From positions 52,974-116,973 of the forward strand of contig CAYYPH010000009.1 of the NCBI GenBank assembly GCA_964473485.1: a stretch of 64,000 nt of DNA, in the 5' to 3' direction. The DNA comes from CAIVAT01 sp964473485. Its GTDB lineage: Bacteria > Bacteroidota > Bacteroidia > Bacteroidales > FEN-979. The notes beneath the pieces were generated by a model. The model was not told the DNA's origin. It worked only from the letters and a program-made list of their open reading frames with translations, and made no database searches. The stretch's first letter is position 1; each line of letters starts with the position of its first letter. Positions 26,058 through 34,696 of this stretch are shown here, one piece after another. The position numbers were made by a program, and so were the translations under genes.

Positions 26058-26923
26058 TCTGGTTTCAACGGCCGGGAAGATTCCTGTGATACAATCGCAA
26101 TCACCATCCGGACCTCCGGTAAAAAGTGCTGGACATAATTCAGTTTTTGGGCAACCACCTCCTCCTTCAAACTGGCCATTGATTCCCCCGGTGCGCTTGG
26201 TTCAATAACATTCATCGCCAGGAAACGGTCGATCGCCGCCTCAAGTACCACCCGGTCGTGCCACTCCCCGATGAGCATCTCCGTCTTGTTCATGGCGGAG
26301 ATGATCCTGTCCAAATCGGTAGCGGGCTTCAGGGAATACACGATGGATGAAATGGTCGACATGGCCTTCAGGATTTTACGTACCTCATGAATGGACTTGT
26401 CGGTGAGCTCCGTGGCGAGGATCCGGGCCATCGTATTTTTGTGCTTTTCAAGGAATTTCCGGCTTTTCGACCGGTATTTGCGTAACGAACTACCGGTACA
26501 TATCTTTCTTACCTCCTTTTCAAGTTCCTCAAGTTCCCCGTCGTCGAACTTTTTAATGGTTTTAATGAACTTCCGGGTGGCCGACTGTTCTTCATGCCTC
26601 AGCCACCGGGTGAATTCAGCGGGCACAAGATCCCTTAAGGCAGGGGTTTCCAGCAACAGGTAGTTGACCTGTATCTCCCTGATCTTCCCTGCACTCCGGA
26701 AAAGCGGCCGGAAAATCCTTCCCCTTTTCCGTTGCCAGCGGCTATCGGGCTCCAACAGATCGAAAAAATCGTACAGGGCCATGATCTTTTTGGCGTCCAG
26801 CCTGGCCCGGTGGATATCCTTCGAATCGCCGGTGATGCTCGCCTTGTAGATGTTGGCCAGGAATGAAGTGGTCCTTTTACGGTAAAACAATAGAAGGAAT
26901 GCGCTGGTTTCGGTTCTTTTCAT
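26000..26923 (-). CDS. CHAD domain protein
   Basis: 307 residues. All-helical sequence rich in conserved His, Arg and Lys, with HRARLDAKKIMALYDFFDLLE near residue 40 and SIHEVRKILKAMSTISS near 180, the two conserved blocks of the CHAD fold. CHAD proteins bind inorganic polyphosphate. No CYTH/triphosphatase domain is fused. The C-terminal tail is encoded antiparallel to the last 58 bp of kup. It starts 12 bp after the stop of the acyltransferase gene and is likely co-transcribed with it. Confidence 0.85.
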   Translation of the reverse strand: MKRTETSAFLLLFYRKRTTSFLANIYKASITGDSKDIHRARLDAKKIMALYDFFDLLEPDSRWQRKRGRIFRPLFRSAGKIREIQVNYLLLETPALRDLVPAEFTRWLRHEEQSATRKFIKTIKKFDDGELEELEKEVRKICTGSSLRKYRSKSRKFLEKHKNTMARILATELTDKSIHEVRKILKAMSTISSIVYSLKPATDLDRIISAMNKTEMLIGEWHDRVVLEAAIDRFLAMNVIEPSAPGESMASLKEEVVAQKLNYVQHFLPEVRMVIAIVSQESSRPLKPDQPTTSGTVSSVTTLVSRP

Positions 26924-26935
26924 GATCGGTTGGAC

Positions 26936-28687
26936 CTAATGTTGTTTGTCATTTTCTGGGACCCCGTCGGGGTGGTGGGACCCCGTCGGGGTGGTAGGAC
27001 CCCGTCGGGGTGGTAGGACCCCGTCGGGGTGGGGGGACCCCGTCGGGGTGGGGTTGGATTCCTTCGACAACGACCGGATGATCTCTTCGGGGATATCGTT
27101 GATATCGGTGATGATCAACGCATCAAGGCAGTTGTTGAAGTGCGGGTCGATGTTGAACCCGATGACTTCCGAGTTGATCCCCAGGTACTTTTTTATCAAT
27201 ACAGGGGTGGTGAACCCCGGGTCGAATCCCTGGATGAAATGATCGAGGTTGGCAATATTGTTGCCCGTTATCCGGTGAAATACCTTTTTCCGGATCAACC
27301 GCGGAATGACAGGCCGGAAGCGTTTTCTGGGTGTAATGGCGGCTGCCAGATCCTTATTGAAATGGTGTTTCCGCAGGTATTCGACGGTAAGGCTCCGGGC
27401 GAATTCGCTGATATCTTTACTGATGCTCACCGGGCCTATCAGGTACCTGAATTCAGGGTGGCGGTATAACAACATCAGGATCCCTTTCCAGAGCAGGAAG
27501 AGAGAGAGCGGTTTACGCTGATAGGCTTTTATGATGAACGACTGGCCCAGTTCCATCGAATTCTGAAGAACAGGGATAAAACGGCGGTTGATATGAAAGA
27601 GGGTGCTGATGTAAAAGCCTCCGATGCCACGGGTTTTCATGATGTCGTGACCAAACCCAACCCGGTAACCGCCAATGATCTCCTTTTCAATGTCGTTCCA
27701 GATGAAGAGCTGGTGATAATGGCGATCGAACTCATCCGTGTCGGCCGGATGGCCGGTCCCCTCTCCCACCGCACGGTAGGTGAGTTCGCGAAGCCGGCCC
27801 AGTTCCTGCATGATGGCGGGGATCTCCGGGGTGGGGACACAAAATACCTTGTAATCCTGAAAAGAAAAGAGACAATAAACATTCCCGATCTTGTTAATCT
27901 CTTCCAGGATCTTTTCTGCCGGCGGGGGTTCGGCTACCGGTGGAAGAAAAGTCCCTGATACCGAACTGCCTGCACTTTGACCGCCGATGGCAGGAACCCC
28001 GAGCGAAAGGGTCCTCATGCGCAGATACCTGCCAAAGTCGCGGGGGTCGTGGATTTTTTTCTGTTCCTTGACTGAAACCGGTCGTCCGATCCTCACCGTG
28101 AGATTGCTCCCGGATAACCGCGACAACGCTGCAACAAGCAAACGGTTTCGCATGTCCTGGCTTACCAGGCTGAAAAAGGGATAAAAACGGATCCGGCAGG
28201 TGTCGAAAAACACCGGTATGACCGGAACCCTGGCCTTCATGATCATTTTTATCATTGCAAGCGGCCAGCGCCTCTCACTCAGGCTGAAATCACGCCAGCG
28301 AAAGGTCGCAGCCTGCCCGGCCGGAAACAACCCGACCGGTATCCCATCCCTTGCCAAACCCTGAATGAAGGCAGGATCCTCTAAACCGGCAAAAGTTGCG
28401 GCAACCTTGTCACCCGCCGGCCCGGTTACCGGTATACCCTGCGGTGACTGCGGCCCGGTGTGCAGGTATCCGTTCGGGATCAGCAAATCGGATCGCAACG
28501 GATGAATGGCCCTTGCAAGCAGGAGCTCCTCGATTCCGCCGAAAGGGAAATTGGATATGATGATGAATGGCCCGCTTTCAGGAATGCTATCCTCCCTGAC
28601 CATCTCCACCTTCATCCGGAATCCGGGCAGAGAGACCAGTTCGTGCAGCGAATCTTCAGCTGACCGGCGTGCAACCGGACTATTCAT
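26936..28687 (-). CDS. Bifunctional acyltransferase, OlsF/GlsF-like (aminolipid synthesis)
   Basis: 583 residues. An N-terminal PlsC-like O-acyltransferase half (about 30-240) is fused to a C-terminal OlsB-like N-acyltransferase half (about 270-520, with SMELGQSFIIKAYQRKPLSLF). This order is that of OlsF, which makes ornithine or glycine lipids from the amino acid and two acyl chains. Oddity: the PlsC motif NHx4D reads NFPFGGIE near residue 46, without the catalytic His or Asp, and the FPxG motif reads FPAGQ. The last 40 residues (PTGSPHPDGV and similar) are encoded by a 19-bp hairpin repeat array and are probably not native. It overlaps the upstream Lys-rich gene by 8 bp. Confidence 0.75.
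   Translation of the reverse strand: MNSPVARRSAEDSLHELVSLPGFRMKVEMVREDSIPESGPFIIISNFPFGGIEELLLARAIHPLRSDLLIPNGYLHTGPQSPQGIPVTGPAGDKVAATFAGLEDPAFIQGLARDGIPVGLFPAGQAATFRWRDFSLSERRWPLAMIKMIMKARVPVIPVFFDTCRIRFYPFFSLVSQDMRNRLLVAALSRLSGSNLTVRIGRPVSVKEQKKIHDPRDFGRYLRMRTLSLGVPAIGGQSAGSSVSGTFLPPVAEPPPAEKILEEINKIGNVYCLFSFQDYKVFCVPTPEIPAIMQELGRLRELTYRAVGEGTGHPADTDEFDRHYHQLFIWNDIEKEIIGGYRVGFGHDIMKTRGIGGFYISTLFHINRRFIPVLQNSMELGQSFIIKAYQRKPLSLFLLWKGILMLLYRHPEFRYLIGPVSISKDISEFARSLTVEYLRKHHFNKDLAAAITPRKRFRPVIPRLIRKKVFHRITGNNIANLDHFIQGFDPGFTTPVLIKKYLGINSEVIGFNIDPHFNNCLDALIITDINDIPEEIIRSLSKESNPTPTGSPHPDGVLPPRRGPTTPTGSHHPDGVPENDKQH
26961..27053. repeat. 19-bp hairpin repeat array 1 (five units)
   Basis: Five copies of the 13-bp inverted repeat ACCCCGTCGGGGT at 26961, 26980, 26999, 27018 and 27037, an exact 19-bp period with GGTGGG/GGTAGG linkers. 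It lies inside the 3' end of the acyltransferase frame and changes the reading phase from unit to unit because 19 is not a multiple of 3. Confidence 0.9.
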
Positions 28688-29120
28688 CCGCGGCTTTTTG
28701 TACCTTCTCTTCCTTGCCCGCCTTTTTGCCTTTTTTCTCTTTTTTGACCTTGCCCTCCTTCTTCACCTTCTTTACCTTGCCCTCTTTTTTCTCCTTCTTT
28801 TTCCCTTTTACGGGCTTTTCCTCCTCAACCGGCTTATCCGCAGCGACCACCGTGGTCTCTTCATGTTCTTTTTCCGCCTGTTTCGCAGATGGGAAAAATT
28901 GGAAAATGATCAGGCGCAACTTTTTCTCAAGTTTCCTCAGATCCTCCTTTTCAATCTCCTTCACCTTTCCTTTCGATTCAAGGTAATAAAGATCATGTTC
29001 TGAATCACGGAAGACGACCAGCGATTTTTTCTTTCCGACCCCTGAAACCAGCTTTTTAACGTCTCTCAGATCTCCATGGATGCTTACTTCCGGGAGACCT
29101 TTCTTGTTTTTCGTTCTCAT
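28680..29120 (-). CDS. Hypothetical protein with Lys/Glu-rich tail
   Basis: 146 residues from the ATG at 29120; an ATG at 29177 is in frame but adds 19 residues that do not resemble a domain start. Residues 1-85 are mixed alpha/beta with VSIHGDLRDVKKLVSGVGKKK. From about residue 95 a low-complexity tail of alternating Lys, Glu, Val and Gly follows, over 40% Lys, which could bind nucleic acid or polyphosphate. It overlaps the next gene by 8 bp. No family recognised. Confidence 0.6.
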   Translation of the reverse strand: MRTKNKKGLPEVSIHGDLRDVKKLVSGVGKKKSLVVFRDSEHDLYYLESKGKVKEIEKEDLRKLEKKLRLIIFQFFPSAKQAEKEHEETTVVAADKPVEEEKPVKGKKKEKKEGKVKKVKKEGKVKKEKKGKKAGKEEKVQKAADE

Positions 29121-29233
29121 TTTTAGTGAATTAAATTGTATATGATAAGGCATCGAATATAAATAAATGCATGACAATAAGCAAGATACATAAGCAGATT
29201 TAAAGATTATTTAACATTGGGGGCGGGGCGGTT

Positions 29234-30880
29234 TCAGGTAAGTAGCTTCCAAACAGTGGCTTCGAAAGGATATATATCAGCTTTCTGAAAATAGTTAAAC
29301 TCGCCGGGGGCACGGTGGGTCGACAGACAAACCTCCCCGCTGATATAATCGGTCAGGCGGATGTTCCGCCTGCCGGGTTTAAAGTTCAGCACAATGAGCA
29401 TCCGCTCCTTTTCATGGGTTCGCAGGTAGGCCAGGATGCCGTTGCGTCCGTTGATGACAGGAGTCCATGACCCTTGCTGCAATGCCGGTGTCGCCCGCCT
29501 CAGTTCAATCAGTTTACGGTAAAAGGTCAGCAGCGAGCCCGTCATCCCCTCCTGCCGCCTTACATTCCTTCTCTTCAGGTCGCGGTTGAGCGGCAGCCAC
29601 GGCCTGGAATCAGAGAATCCTCCGTACATTCCGTCGTTCCACTGCATCGGAGTCCTGGCACGGTCTCTTCCCGAAAAGATCGGCCAGTACCGTTTACCCA
29701 CCGGATCGCGAATCTGGTCTTTTTTGATCTGGCCGTTGTGCATCCCGATCTCTTCGCCATAATAGATAAAGGGTGTTCCCTTTAAAGTTAAAAGCAGCAT
29801 GGCCGATATACGGGCTTTTGCTTCCCGGTTCAGTGTCAACGGGTAACGGTCGATGCTGCGCATCAGGTCGTGGTTCGAGAGCACATGGCAGGGCCATCCG
29901 TCGTCGGGTATGCTGTCGTGCCAGCGGCGGATGCATTGATAGTATGAATGCGCATTCCACCTGCTGAAGATGAGTGAAAAGTCAAAGGCGAGATGGACGC
30001 CCTGCGCCTTCCCGGTAGCCAGGTACCTGGCTGCATTGCCGGCATCACCCGGCGGAGGGGAATAGATCTCCCCGATGCTTACCCTGTCATCGTACTGTTC
30101 AAGCAGCGCGCGGATACCGGCAGCAATGGTCAGCGACCGCTTACGGTTCCGGGTATAGCGGTGATTCTGAAGAAACCGGATGCCGGCAAATCCCGGGTTG
30201 TCCCTGAACTTTTTATCCTTGGCGATCATGTTGATCACATCGAACCTGAAGCCGTCGACACCCATGTCGAGCCAGTACTTCATCATGCCGAAGATGGCTT
30301 CGGACACAGCCGGTTCCCTCCAGTTAAGGTCGGGCTGTTGCCTGAAGAAGGAGTGAAGGTAATACTGGCCGGTGGTTTCATCGAGGGTCCAGGCGCTTCC
30401 TCCTATGGCCGACTGCCAGTTGTTTGGCGGGCCGCCGTTCCGTCCGTCGCGCCATATATACCAGTTACGTTTCGGATTGGTCATCGACGAACGCGACCCG
30501 GCAAACCATTCATGCTGGTCGGAGGTATGGTTCAGGATCATGTCGAGGATCACCCGGATCCCGGCCTGATGTGCCTTATCAAGCAGTTCTGTGAAATCAT
30601 CCATAGTGCCATAGGCAGGGTCGATCCGGTAATAATCGGACACATCATAGCCGAAATCGACCATGGGCGATTGGAAAATGGGGGAGAGCCAGATGCCGTC
30701 GATCCCGAGATCGCGCAGGTATCCCAGTCGACGAATGATTCCCTGCAGGTCGCCGATGCCGTCGCCGTCTGAATCCTGGAAACTCCGGGGATAAATGTGG
30801 TAGATCACGCCATGTTTCCACCAGCGCCAGGATTCTCCTGGCGGTTGTTTTGATTGAATGATGCTTCCGGTTGCCTTCAT
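29234..30880 (-). CDS. GH13 alpha-glucosidase (oligo-1,6-glucosidase type)
   Basis: 548 residues, no signal peptide, cytoplasmic. The four GH13 regions are all present: DMILNH near 113, the nucleophile Asp214 in DGFRFD, acid/base Glu271 in SIGEIY and transition-state Asp338 in LSNHD. The start VIYHIYPRSFQDSDGDGIGDLQG is typical of oligo-1,6-glucosidase and related alpha-glucosidases; trehalose-forming relatives cannot be excluded. It is followed by the glycosyltransferase gene's product in the same direction, suggesting a glycan metabolism unit. Confidence 0.9.
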   Translation of the reverse strand: MKATGSIIQSKQPPGESWRWWKHGVIYHIYPRSFQDSDGDGIGDLQGIIRRLGYLRDLGIDGIWLSPIFQSPMVDFGYDVSDYYRIDPAYGTMDDFTELLDKAHQAGIRVILDMILNHTSDQHEWFAGSRSSMTNPKRNWYIWRDGRNGGPPNNWQSAIGGSAWTLDETTGQYYLHSFFRQQPDLNWREPAVSEAIFGMMKYWLDMGVDGFRFDVINMIAKDKKFRDNPGFAGIRFLQNHRYTRNRKRSLTIAAGIRALLEQYDDRVSIGEIYSPPPGDAGNAARYLATGKAQGVHLAFDFSLIFSRWNAHSYYQCIRRWHDSIPDDGWPCHVLSNHDLMRSIDRYPLTLNREAKARISAMLLLTLKGTPFIYYGEEIGMHNGQIKKDQIRDPVGKRYWPIFSGRDRARTPMQWNDGMYGGFSDSRPWLPLNRDLKRRNVRRQEGMTGSLLTFYRKLIELRRATPALQQGSWTPVINGRNGILAYLRTHEKERMLIVLNFKPGRRNIRLTDYISGEVCLSTHRAPGEFNYFQKADIYPFEATVWKLLT

Positions 30881-30905
30881 CGGATGGATTGCCTGATCAG
30901 ACCAT

Positions 30906-32117
30906 TCAGGCCCGGGGAATGATCCCGATATCGGTGAGGAGCCGGTCCATGATCTCTTCCGGCCGGTATTCGCCCGCCCTCAGGATGGCCTCGTTTTTCA
31001 TTCGTTCTGCCTGTGAACGGTCCAGAAAGTACCCGATGACCTTCCCCGCGATCTCTTCGGCCGTAACGGCTAAAAAACCATTGACGCCATCGTTGATGAT
31101 ATCACCGGGTCCCTTGGTGCGGTAGGCAACCACCGGGAGGCCGCAGCTCATCGCTTCAAGCACCACGCAGCTGAAAGTGTCGAACCGTGATGGCAGGATC
31201 AGGATGTCGGCCATGCGATATAATTCAGGCAGGTCATGGTGGTCCACCCATCCGGTGTAAACAGCTTCGGGAAGGGTGTTTTTCAGTTCAGCCTCGGCAG
31301 GTCCGGTGCCGGCAATCACCAGCTGTACTTCCGGCAATACCGTCCGCACCATCCGGAATATACCGGGCAGTTCCATCACTCCCTTTTCGCGGCTCAGCCG
31401 GCCGGTGAATAAAAGTACCGGCAACACGGGATCAAAACCCCATCCTTTCGCGTCATACAATTTACTGCTCCTGTTCTGCGCCTCCAGGTTGATCCTTTTT
31501 GTGGGCCGATCATTTTCTGAAACCATCCCGCCTGCACCCTGAAAGATCCCGTCGGCCCAGTGAGCCGTTAAGAAAACCCGCGAAGGGTCGATCCCGGTCT
31601 GCAGGCCGGTCAGCCACGCCCGCTGTTCGGTATTCAGTACAAAGATGTTGCTGTAGCTTTTGTAATACCATTGAAGCAGATGCCTCAGCAGTGCGGTCGA
31701 AGCTTTGCCAAACGACAGTACATCGGCGGCAAAGGTGATCCAGTCGGTATGCAGGAAAAAGGAGACCGGCACCCCATACCATTTTTTCAGCCAGAGGGAC
31801 GCAAGGCCCATCGGGCCTTCGGTTGAACAGATGATCCGGGTGTACCCACCCCTTTTAAAAATACGCATGATACCGGGCAAACCGGGAATCCTAAGCGGCT
31901 GGTTGCGGTAGAGGGGGATGGTGAATTCTGCAACCGGCCTGATCACGATAAGATGGTCGGCTGATTCAAGGGTGTTGCTGCTTACAAGGATATCGACGGG
32001 AAGATCGCGCGAACGGATCTCACCGAGTATGGCATTCAGCACGGTCGATACGCCGTTGCGATCGCCAAAGGTGTCGCTGAGCCATAAGAGCCGTCCTTTA
32101 AACGAATGGTCTGCCAT
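30906..32117 (-). CDS. Glycosyltransferase, GT4 family
   Basis: 403 residues, GT-B fold. The N-terminal half opens with LWLSDTFGDRNGVSTVLNAIL, the Gly-rich acceptor loop. The C-terminal donor half has FTGRLSREKGVMELPGIFR near 235 and SRFDTFSCVVLEAMSCGLP near 325, the EX7E region with Asp at the first acidic position. It transfers a sugar from a nucleotide donor; acceptor unknown, perhaps a mannosyl- or glucosyl-lipid by resemblance to PimB-like enzymes. It ends 25 bp before the GH13 start on the same strand. Confidence 0.85.
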   Translation of the reverse strand: MADHSFKGRLLWLSDTFGDRNGVSTVLNAILGEIRSRDLPVDILVSSNTLESADHLIVIRPVAEFTIPLYRNQPLRIPGLPGIMRIFKRGGYTRIICSTEGPMGLASLWLKKWYGVPVSFFLHTDWITFAADVLSFGKASTALLRHLLQWYYKSYSNIFVLNTEQRAWLTGLQTGIDPSRVFLTAHWADGIFQGAGGMVSENDRPTKRINLEAQNRSSKLYDAKGWGFDPVLPVLLFTGRLSREKGVMELPGIFRMVRTVLPEVQLVIAGTGPAEAELKNTLPEAVYTGWVDHHDLPELYRMADILILPSRFDTFSCVVLEAMSCGLPVVAYRTKGPGDIINDGVNGFLAVTAEEIAGKVIGYFLDRSQAERMKNEAILRAGEYRPEEIMDRLLTDIGIIPRA

Positions 32118-32118
32118 A

Positions 32119-32445
32119 TCAGATGACCATGTGCTCTGCGATCATTCCAGGGGATTTTTTTCCGCTTCGCCTGTTGTGAAGCATTTCATGAAGGCGGGTA
32201 GCCGTGGTGCCAATCACCTGGGGGTCGGGAAGATCGTTCAATAATCGCTCGTGCCGATCACCGCCATTTGATTTCAGTATCTCCGGACAAATAAACATAC
32301 CGCGCAGAAGGGGAAGCATGGTCGCGTTTCTTCCGGTCGTTGTTTCGCTGATTGATCTTTTTGCTGACATAAGTGAAAATTTGCTGGTGCAAAATTCCGC
32401 AATACCGGCATTGCTTTTCCGATTTAACAATTTGTTAATGATCAT
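32119..32445 (-). CDS. Small open frame, possibly a gene remnant
   Basis: 108 codons ending 1 bp before the glycosyltransferase ATG on the same strand. The last 40 residues (DPQVIGTTATRLHEMLHNRR) look protein-like and faintly recall the C-terminal helix of glycosyltransferases; the first half does not. It could be a small gene, a remnant, or chance. No promoter or ribosome-binding site argues for it. Confidence 0.25.
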   Translation of the reverse strand: MIINKLLNRKSNAGIAEFCTSKFSLMSAKRSISETTTGRNATMLPLLRGMFICPEILKSNGGDRHERLLNDLPDPQVIGTTATRLHEMLHNRRSGKKSPGMIAEHMVI

Positions 32446-32504
32446 TTAATGAATGTTTAACAATGATGTAACATTAATTTAACCCGGCCTGATCGGGCAT
32501 GCGA

Positions 32505-32512
32505 TACTTTTG
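32505..32512 (+). promoter_or_regulatory. -7 box TACTTTTG before the LpxH-like gene
   Basis: Perfect TAnnTTTG match only 8 bp before the ATG at 32521. Transcription would start at the codon itself, suggesting a leaderless or nearly leaderless message. Confidence 0.5.
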
Positions 32513-32520
32513 CAGATCAA

Positions 32521-33375
32521 ATGAAAAAGACAACACTGAAAAAACGGGAAGTCGACCTGGTCATTCTTTCCGATATTCACCTGGGAGCCTTCGGTTGTCA
32601 CGCGAAAGAGTTACTCCTCTATCTGAGAAGCATCAAACCCAGGTTGCTCGTCCTCAACGGCGACATCATCGATATATGGCAATTCCGCAAGAGTTTCTTT
32701 CCGAAATCGCACCTCATGGTGATCCGCCACCTTACCGGGATGATCGCGAAAAACACGCAGGTGGTCTACATCACCGGAAACCACGATGAACTGCTCCGTA
32801 AGTTTGTGAAATTCGGGCTGGGGTCGTTCAAACTCGTCAACAAGCTGTTGCTGGATTTCGACGGCCAGCGGATCTGGATTTTTCACGGGGATGTGTTCGA
32901 CGTCACGATGCAGTATAGCAAATGGCTCGCCAGGCTTGGTTCGGTGGGCTACGACCTGCTCATCCTGATCAACAGCAGCATCAATTTCATCCTGAACAAG
33001 TTCGGCCGTGAGAAGATCTCCTTTTCGCGCAGGGTCAAGAACAGTGTGAAATCGGCCGTCTCGTATATCAACAAATTTGAGGAAACCGCCGCCGGGATCG
33101 CGATTTCCAAGGGATACAGCCATGTAGTGTGCGGTCACATCCACCAGCCCGAGATCCGGATCATTGCCAACCAGCAGGGAGAGGTGACCTACATGAACTC
33201 GGGCGGCTGGATTGAGAACCTGTCGGCCCTGGAGTACCACGAAGGCGAGTGGCGGATCTACAAATACCGCGAGGACCTTTTTGCCCCGGCCTATGCCATG
33301 GCTTCCGAGTCGTTCGAAACACCCACGAACAAGGAGACCTTCGAAGGGTTACTGAGGGAGTTCAACCTCCGGTGA
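32521..33375 (+). CDS. UDP-2,3-diacylglucosamine pyrophosphatase-like metallophosphoesterase
   Basis: 284 residues with all calcineurin-type metal motifs in order: DIH at 18-20, NGD near 46-48, GNHD near 92, HGD near 120 and CGHIHQP near 205. The long helical insertion between HGD and GHIH matches the LpxH/LpxH2-like family that cleaves UDP-diacylglucosamine to lipid X in lipid A synthesis at the inner membrane face. A related family member with another substrate is possible. Its close -7 box implies an almost leaderless transcript. It is convergent with the ATP-grasp gene. Confidence 0.82.
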   Translation: MKKTTLKKREVDLVILSDIHLGAFGCHAKELLLYLRSIKPRLLVLNGDIIDIWQFRKSFFPKSHLMVIRHLTGMIAKNTQVVYITGNHDELLRKFVKFGLGSFKLVNKLLLDFDGQRIWIFHGDVFDVTMQYSKWLARLGSVGYDLLILINSSINFILNKFGREKISFSRRVKNSVKSAVSYINKFEETAAGIAISKGYSHVVCGHIHQPEIRIIANQQGEVTYMNSGGWIENLSALEYHEGEWRIYKYREDLFAPAYAMASESFETPTNKETFEGLLREFNLR

Positions 33376-33385
33376 AGCCAACCTG

Positions 33386-33434
33386 AAATTCAAATGTCAA
33401 AATTCAAAATTCAAAAAGAAAAAAGCAAAGTCAA
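33386..33434. repeat. Heptamer array 5
   Basis: Seven words in one register (AAATTCA, AATGTCA, AAATTCA twice, AAAAGAA, AAAAGCA, AAGTCAA), in the convergent gap between the LpxH-like and ATP-grasp genes. Same vocabulary as arrays 4 and 7. Confidence 0.75.
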
Positions 33435-33462
33435 ATAGCAACATTAAGGTACAAAGTTCATC

Positions 33463-34596
33463 TTAAGGATGACTGTTTGAGTGCGCAGGCTCGAAGAACT
33501 CGTCGAATTCCAGGTTCAGCAACTTCCTGATGTTCTCTTTCGTTTCTTCTAAAAAGTAGACGCCAAAGGCCAGCTGTTTCCGGTGATTGAATGGTTGTTT
33601 GCGGATGATCCGTGTAAACCGTGATTCAAGTGCCTCATACCTTGGTTCATGGCGGTCGGCCTCGATCGCGGCCCCGTTGTATGCGATAAAGAACGAATAG
33701 ATCCGCTCCTCACGCCCTTCCCAGACACTATCCCAGTCGGGTTCGGTGTCGTTCAGGTAGCACAGAAAAGGATTGATCCCCAGCGAGTAATGGACCAGGT
33801 TGCAAAACCCCATTCCCCCCATGCGCATGGCATTGACCTCGACCGGGTAAACCATGCCCCGGCAGACCCGTACTTCGGCATGCATCACGAACCGGGTGAC
33901 CCTGAGTACCTCGTTCAGCCGGCCGAAGAACTTTTTCACGTCATGGTAAACCGCGTCGAATGCTTCTTTCGAGGTGTTATACAGCATGTGAAGGTAGACC
34001 ATGTTGCGGGGAAAGGGATGGTGCGCGATGTTCACGATGCAGGGATGTCCGTCGGAATCGTAAAACATATCCACCGCGTACTCCTCTCCTTCGATAAAAT
34101 CCTCTACCAGGAATTCCTCCGACGACAGCACGCTTTCGGGGTATACCTTCGCATTCTTTTCGATCTCCGCATTCATCTCGAGGCTGAGGGCGCCAAAATC
34201 GGTTTCAGGGCCAATCATCCTTACCGCCGTGCCGAAGATTCCCCTCCGTGGCTTGATCACCGATGGCCGGTCGACCGACAGCGAGGCAATCTCACCGGGC
34301 CGGATGAGCCGGAACTGGTAACCCGGGTATAACTCCTGCAGGATTGACCTGAACCTGAACTTGTCCTTCAAAACCTCCACTGCATCCCGGCGGACCGCGT
34401 CAAGCCGGCCGACAATGGCCGCCAGGGAGTATTCGGAGGTGATGCAAACCCGTTCCTGCCCGTCAAAACGGCGGTCCGATCGCAGGAGGTCTTCGGTGCG
34501 GATGAGTTCCATGCCGTCAGCGACAGGCATCGTTTCGAGGGTTCCGGCCTCAGCCACGGAGGTAATGATGGTAACGCGGGGATGTTGCATCTTCAA
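33463..34596 (-). CDS. ATP-grasp domain protein
   Basis: 377 residues. An N-terminal Rossmann-like part (about 1-95) is followed by an ATP-grasp core (about 100-290), with SVIKPRRGIFGTAVRMI for phosphate binding, EEFLVEDFIEGEEYAVDMF and the metal-binding MVYPVEVNAMRMGG near 270. This is the carboxylate-amine ligase architecture (PF13535 type). It ligates an acid to an amine with ATP; the substrates cannot be told. It lies immediately downstream of a 19-bp hairpin array on its 5' side. Confidence 0.8.
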   Translation of the reverse strand: MKMQHPRVTIITSVAEAGTLETMPVADGMELIRTEDLLRSDRRFDGQERVCITSEYSLAAIVGRLDAVRRDAVEVLKDKFRFRSILQELYPGYQFRLIRPGEIASLSVDRPSVIKPRRGIFGTAVRMIGPETDFGALSLEMNAEIEKNAKVYPESVLSSEEFLVEDFIEGEEYAVDMFYDSDGHPCIVNIAHHPFPRNMVYLHMLYNTSKEAFDAVYHDVKKFFGRLNEVLRVTRFVMHAEVRVCRGMVYPVEVNAMRMGGMGFCNLVHYSLGINPFLCYLNDTEPDWDSVWEGREERIYSFFIAYNGAAIEADRHEPRYEALESRFTRIIRKQPFNHRKQLAFGVYFLEETKENIRKLLNLEFDEFFEPAHSNSHP

Positions 34597-34620
34597 AATG
34601 GTTTGGTGAGTGGTTATCGG

Positions 34621-34690
34621 ACCCCGTCGGGGTGGGGGGACCCCGTCGGGGTGGGGGGACCCCGTCGGGGTGGGGGGACCCCGTCGGGGT
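34621..34690. repeat. 19-bp hairpin repeat array 2 (four units)
   Basis: ACCCCGTCGGGGT at 34621, 34640, 34659 and 34678, exact 19-bp period with GGGGGG linkers, filling the gap between the ATP-grasp start and the hydrolase stop at 34697. Confidence 0.9.
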
Positions 34691-34696
34691 CTATGT

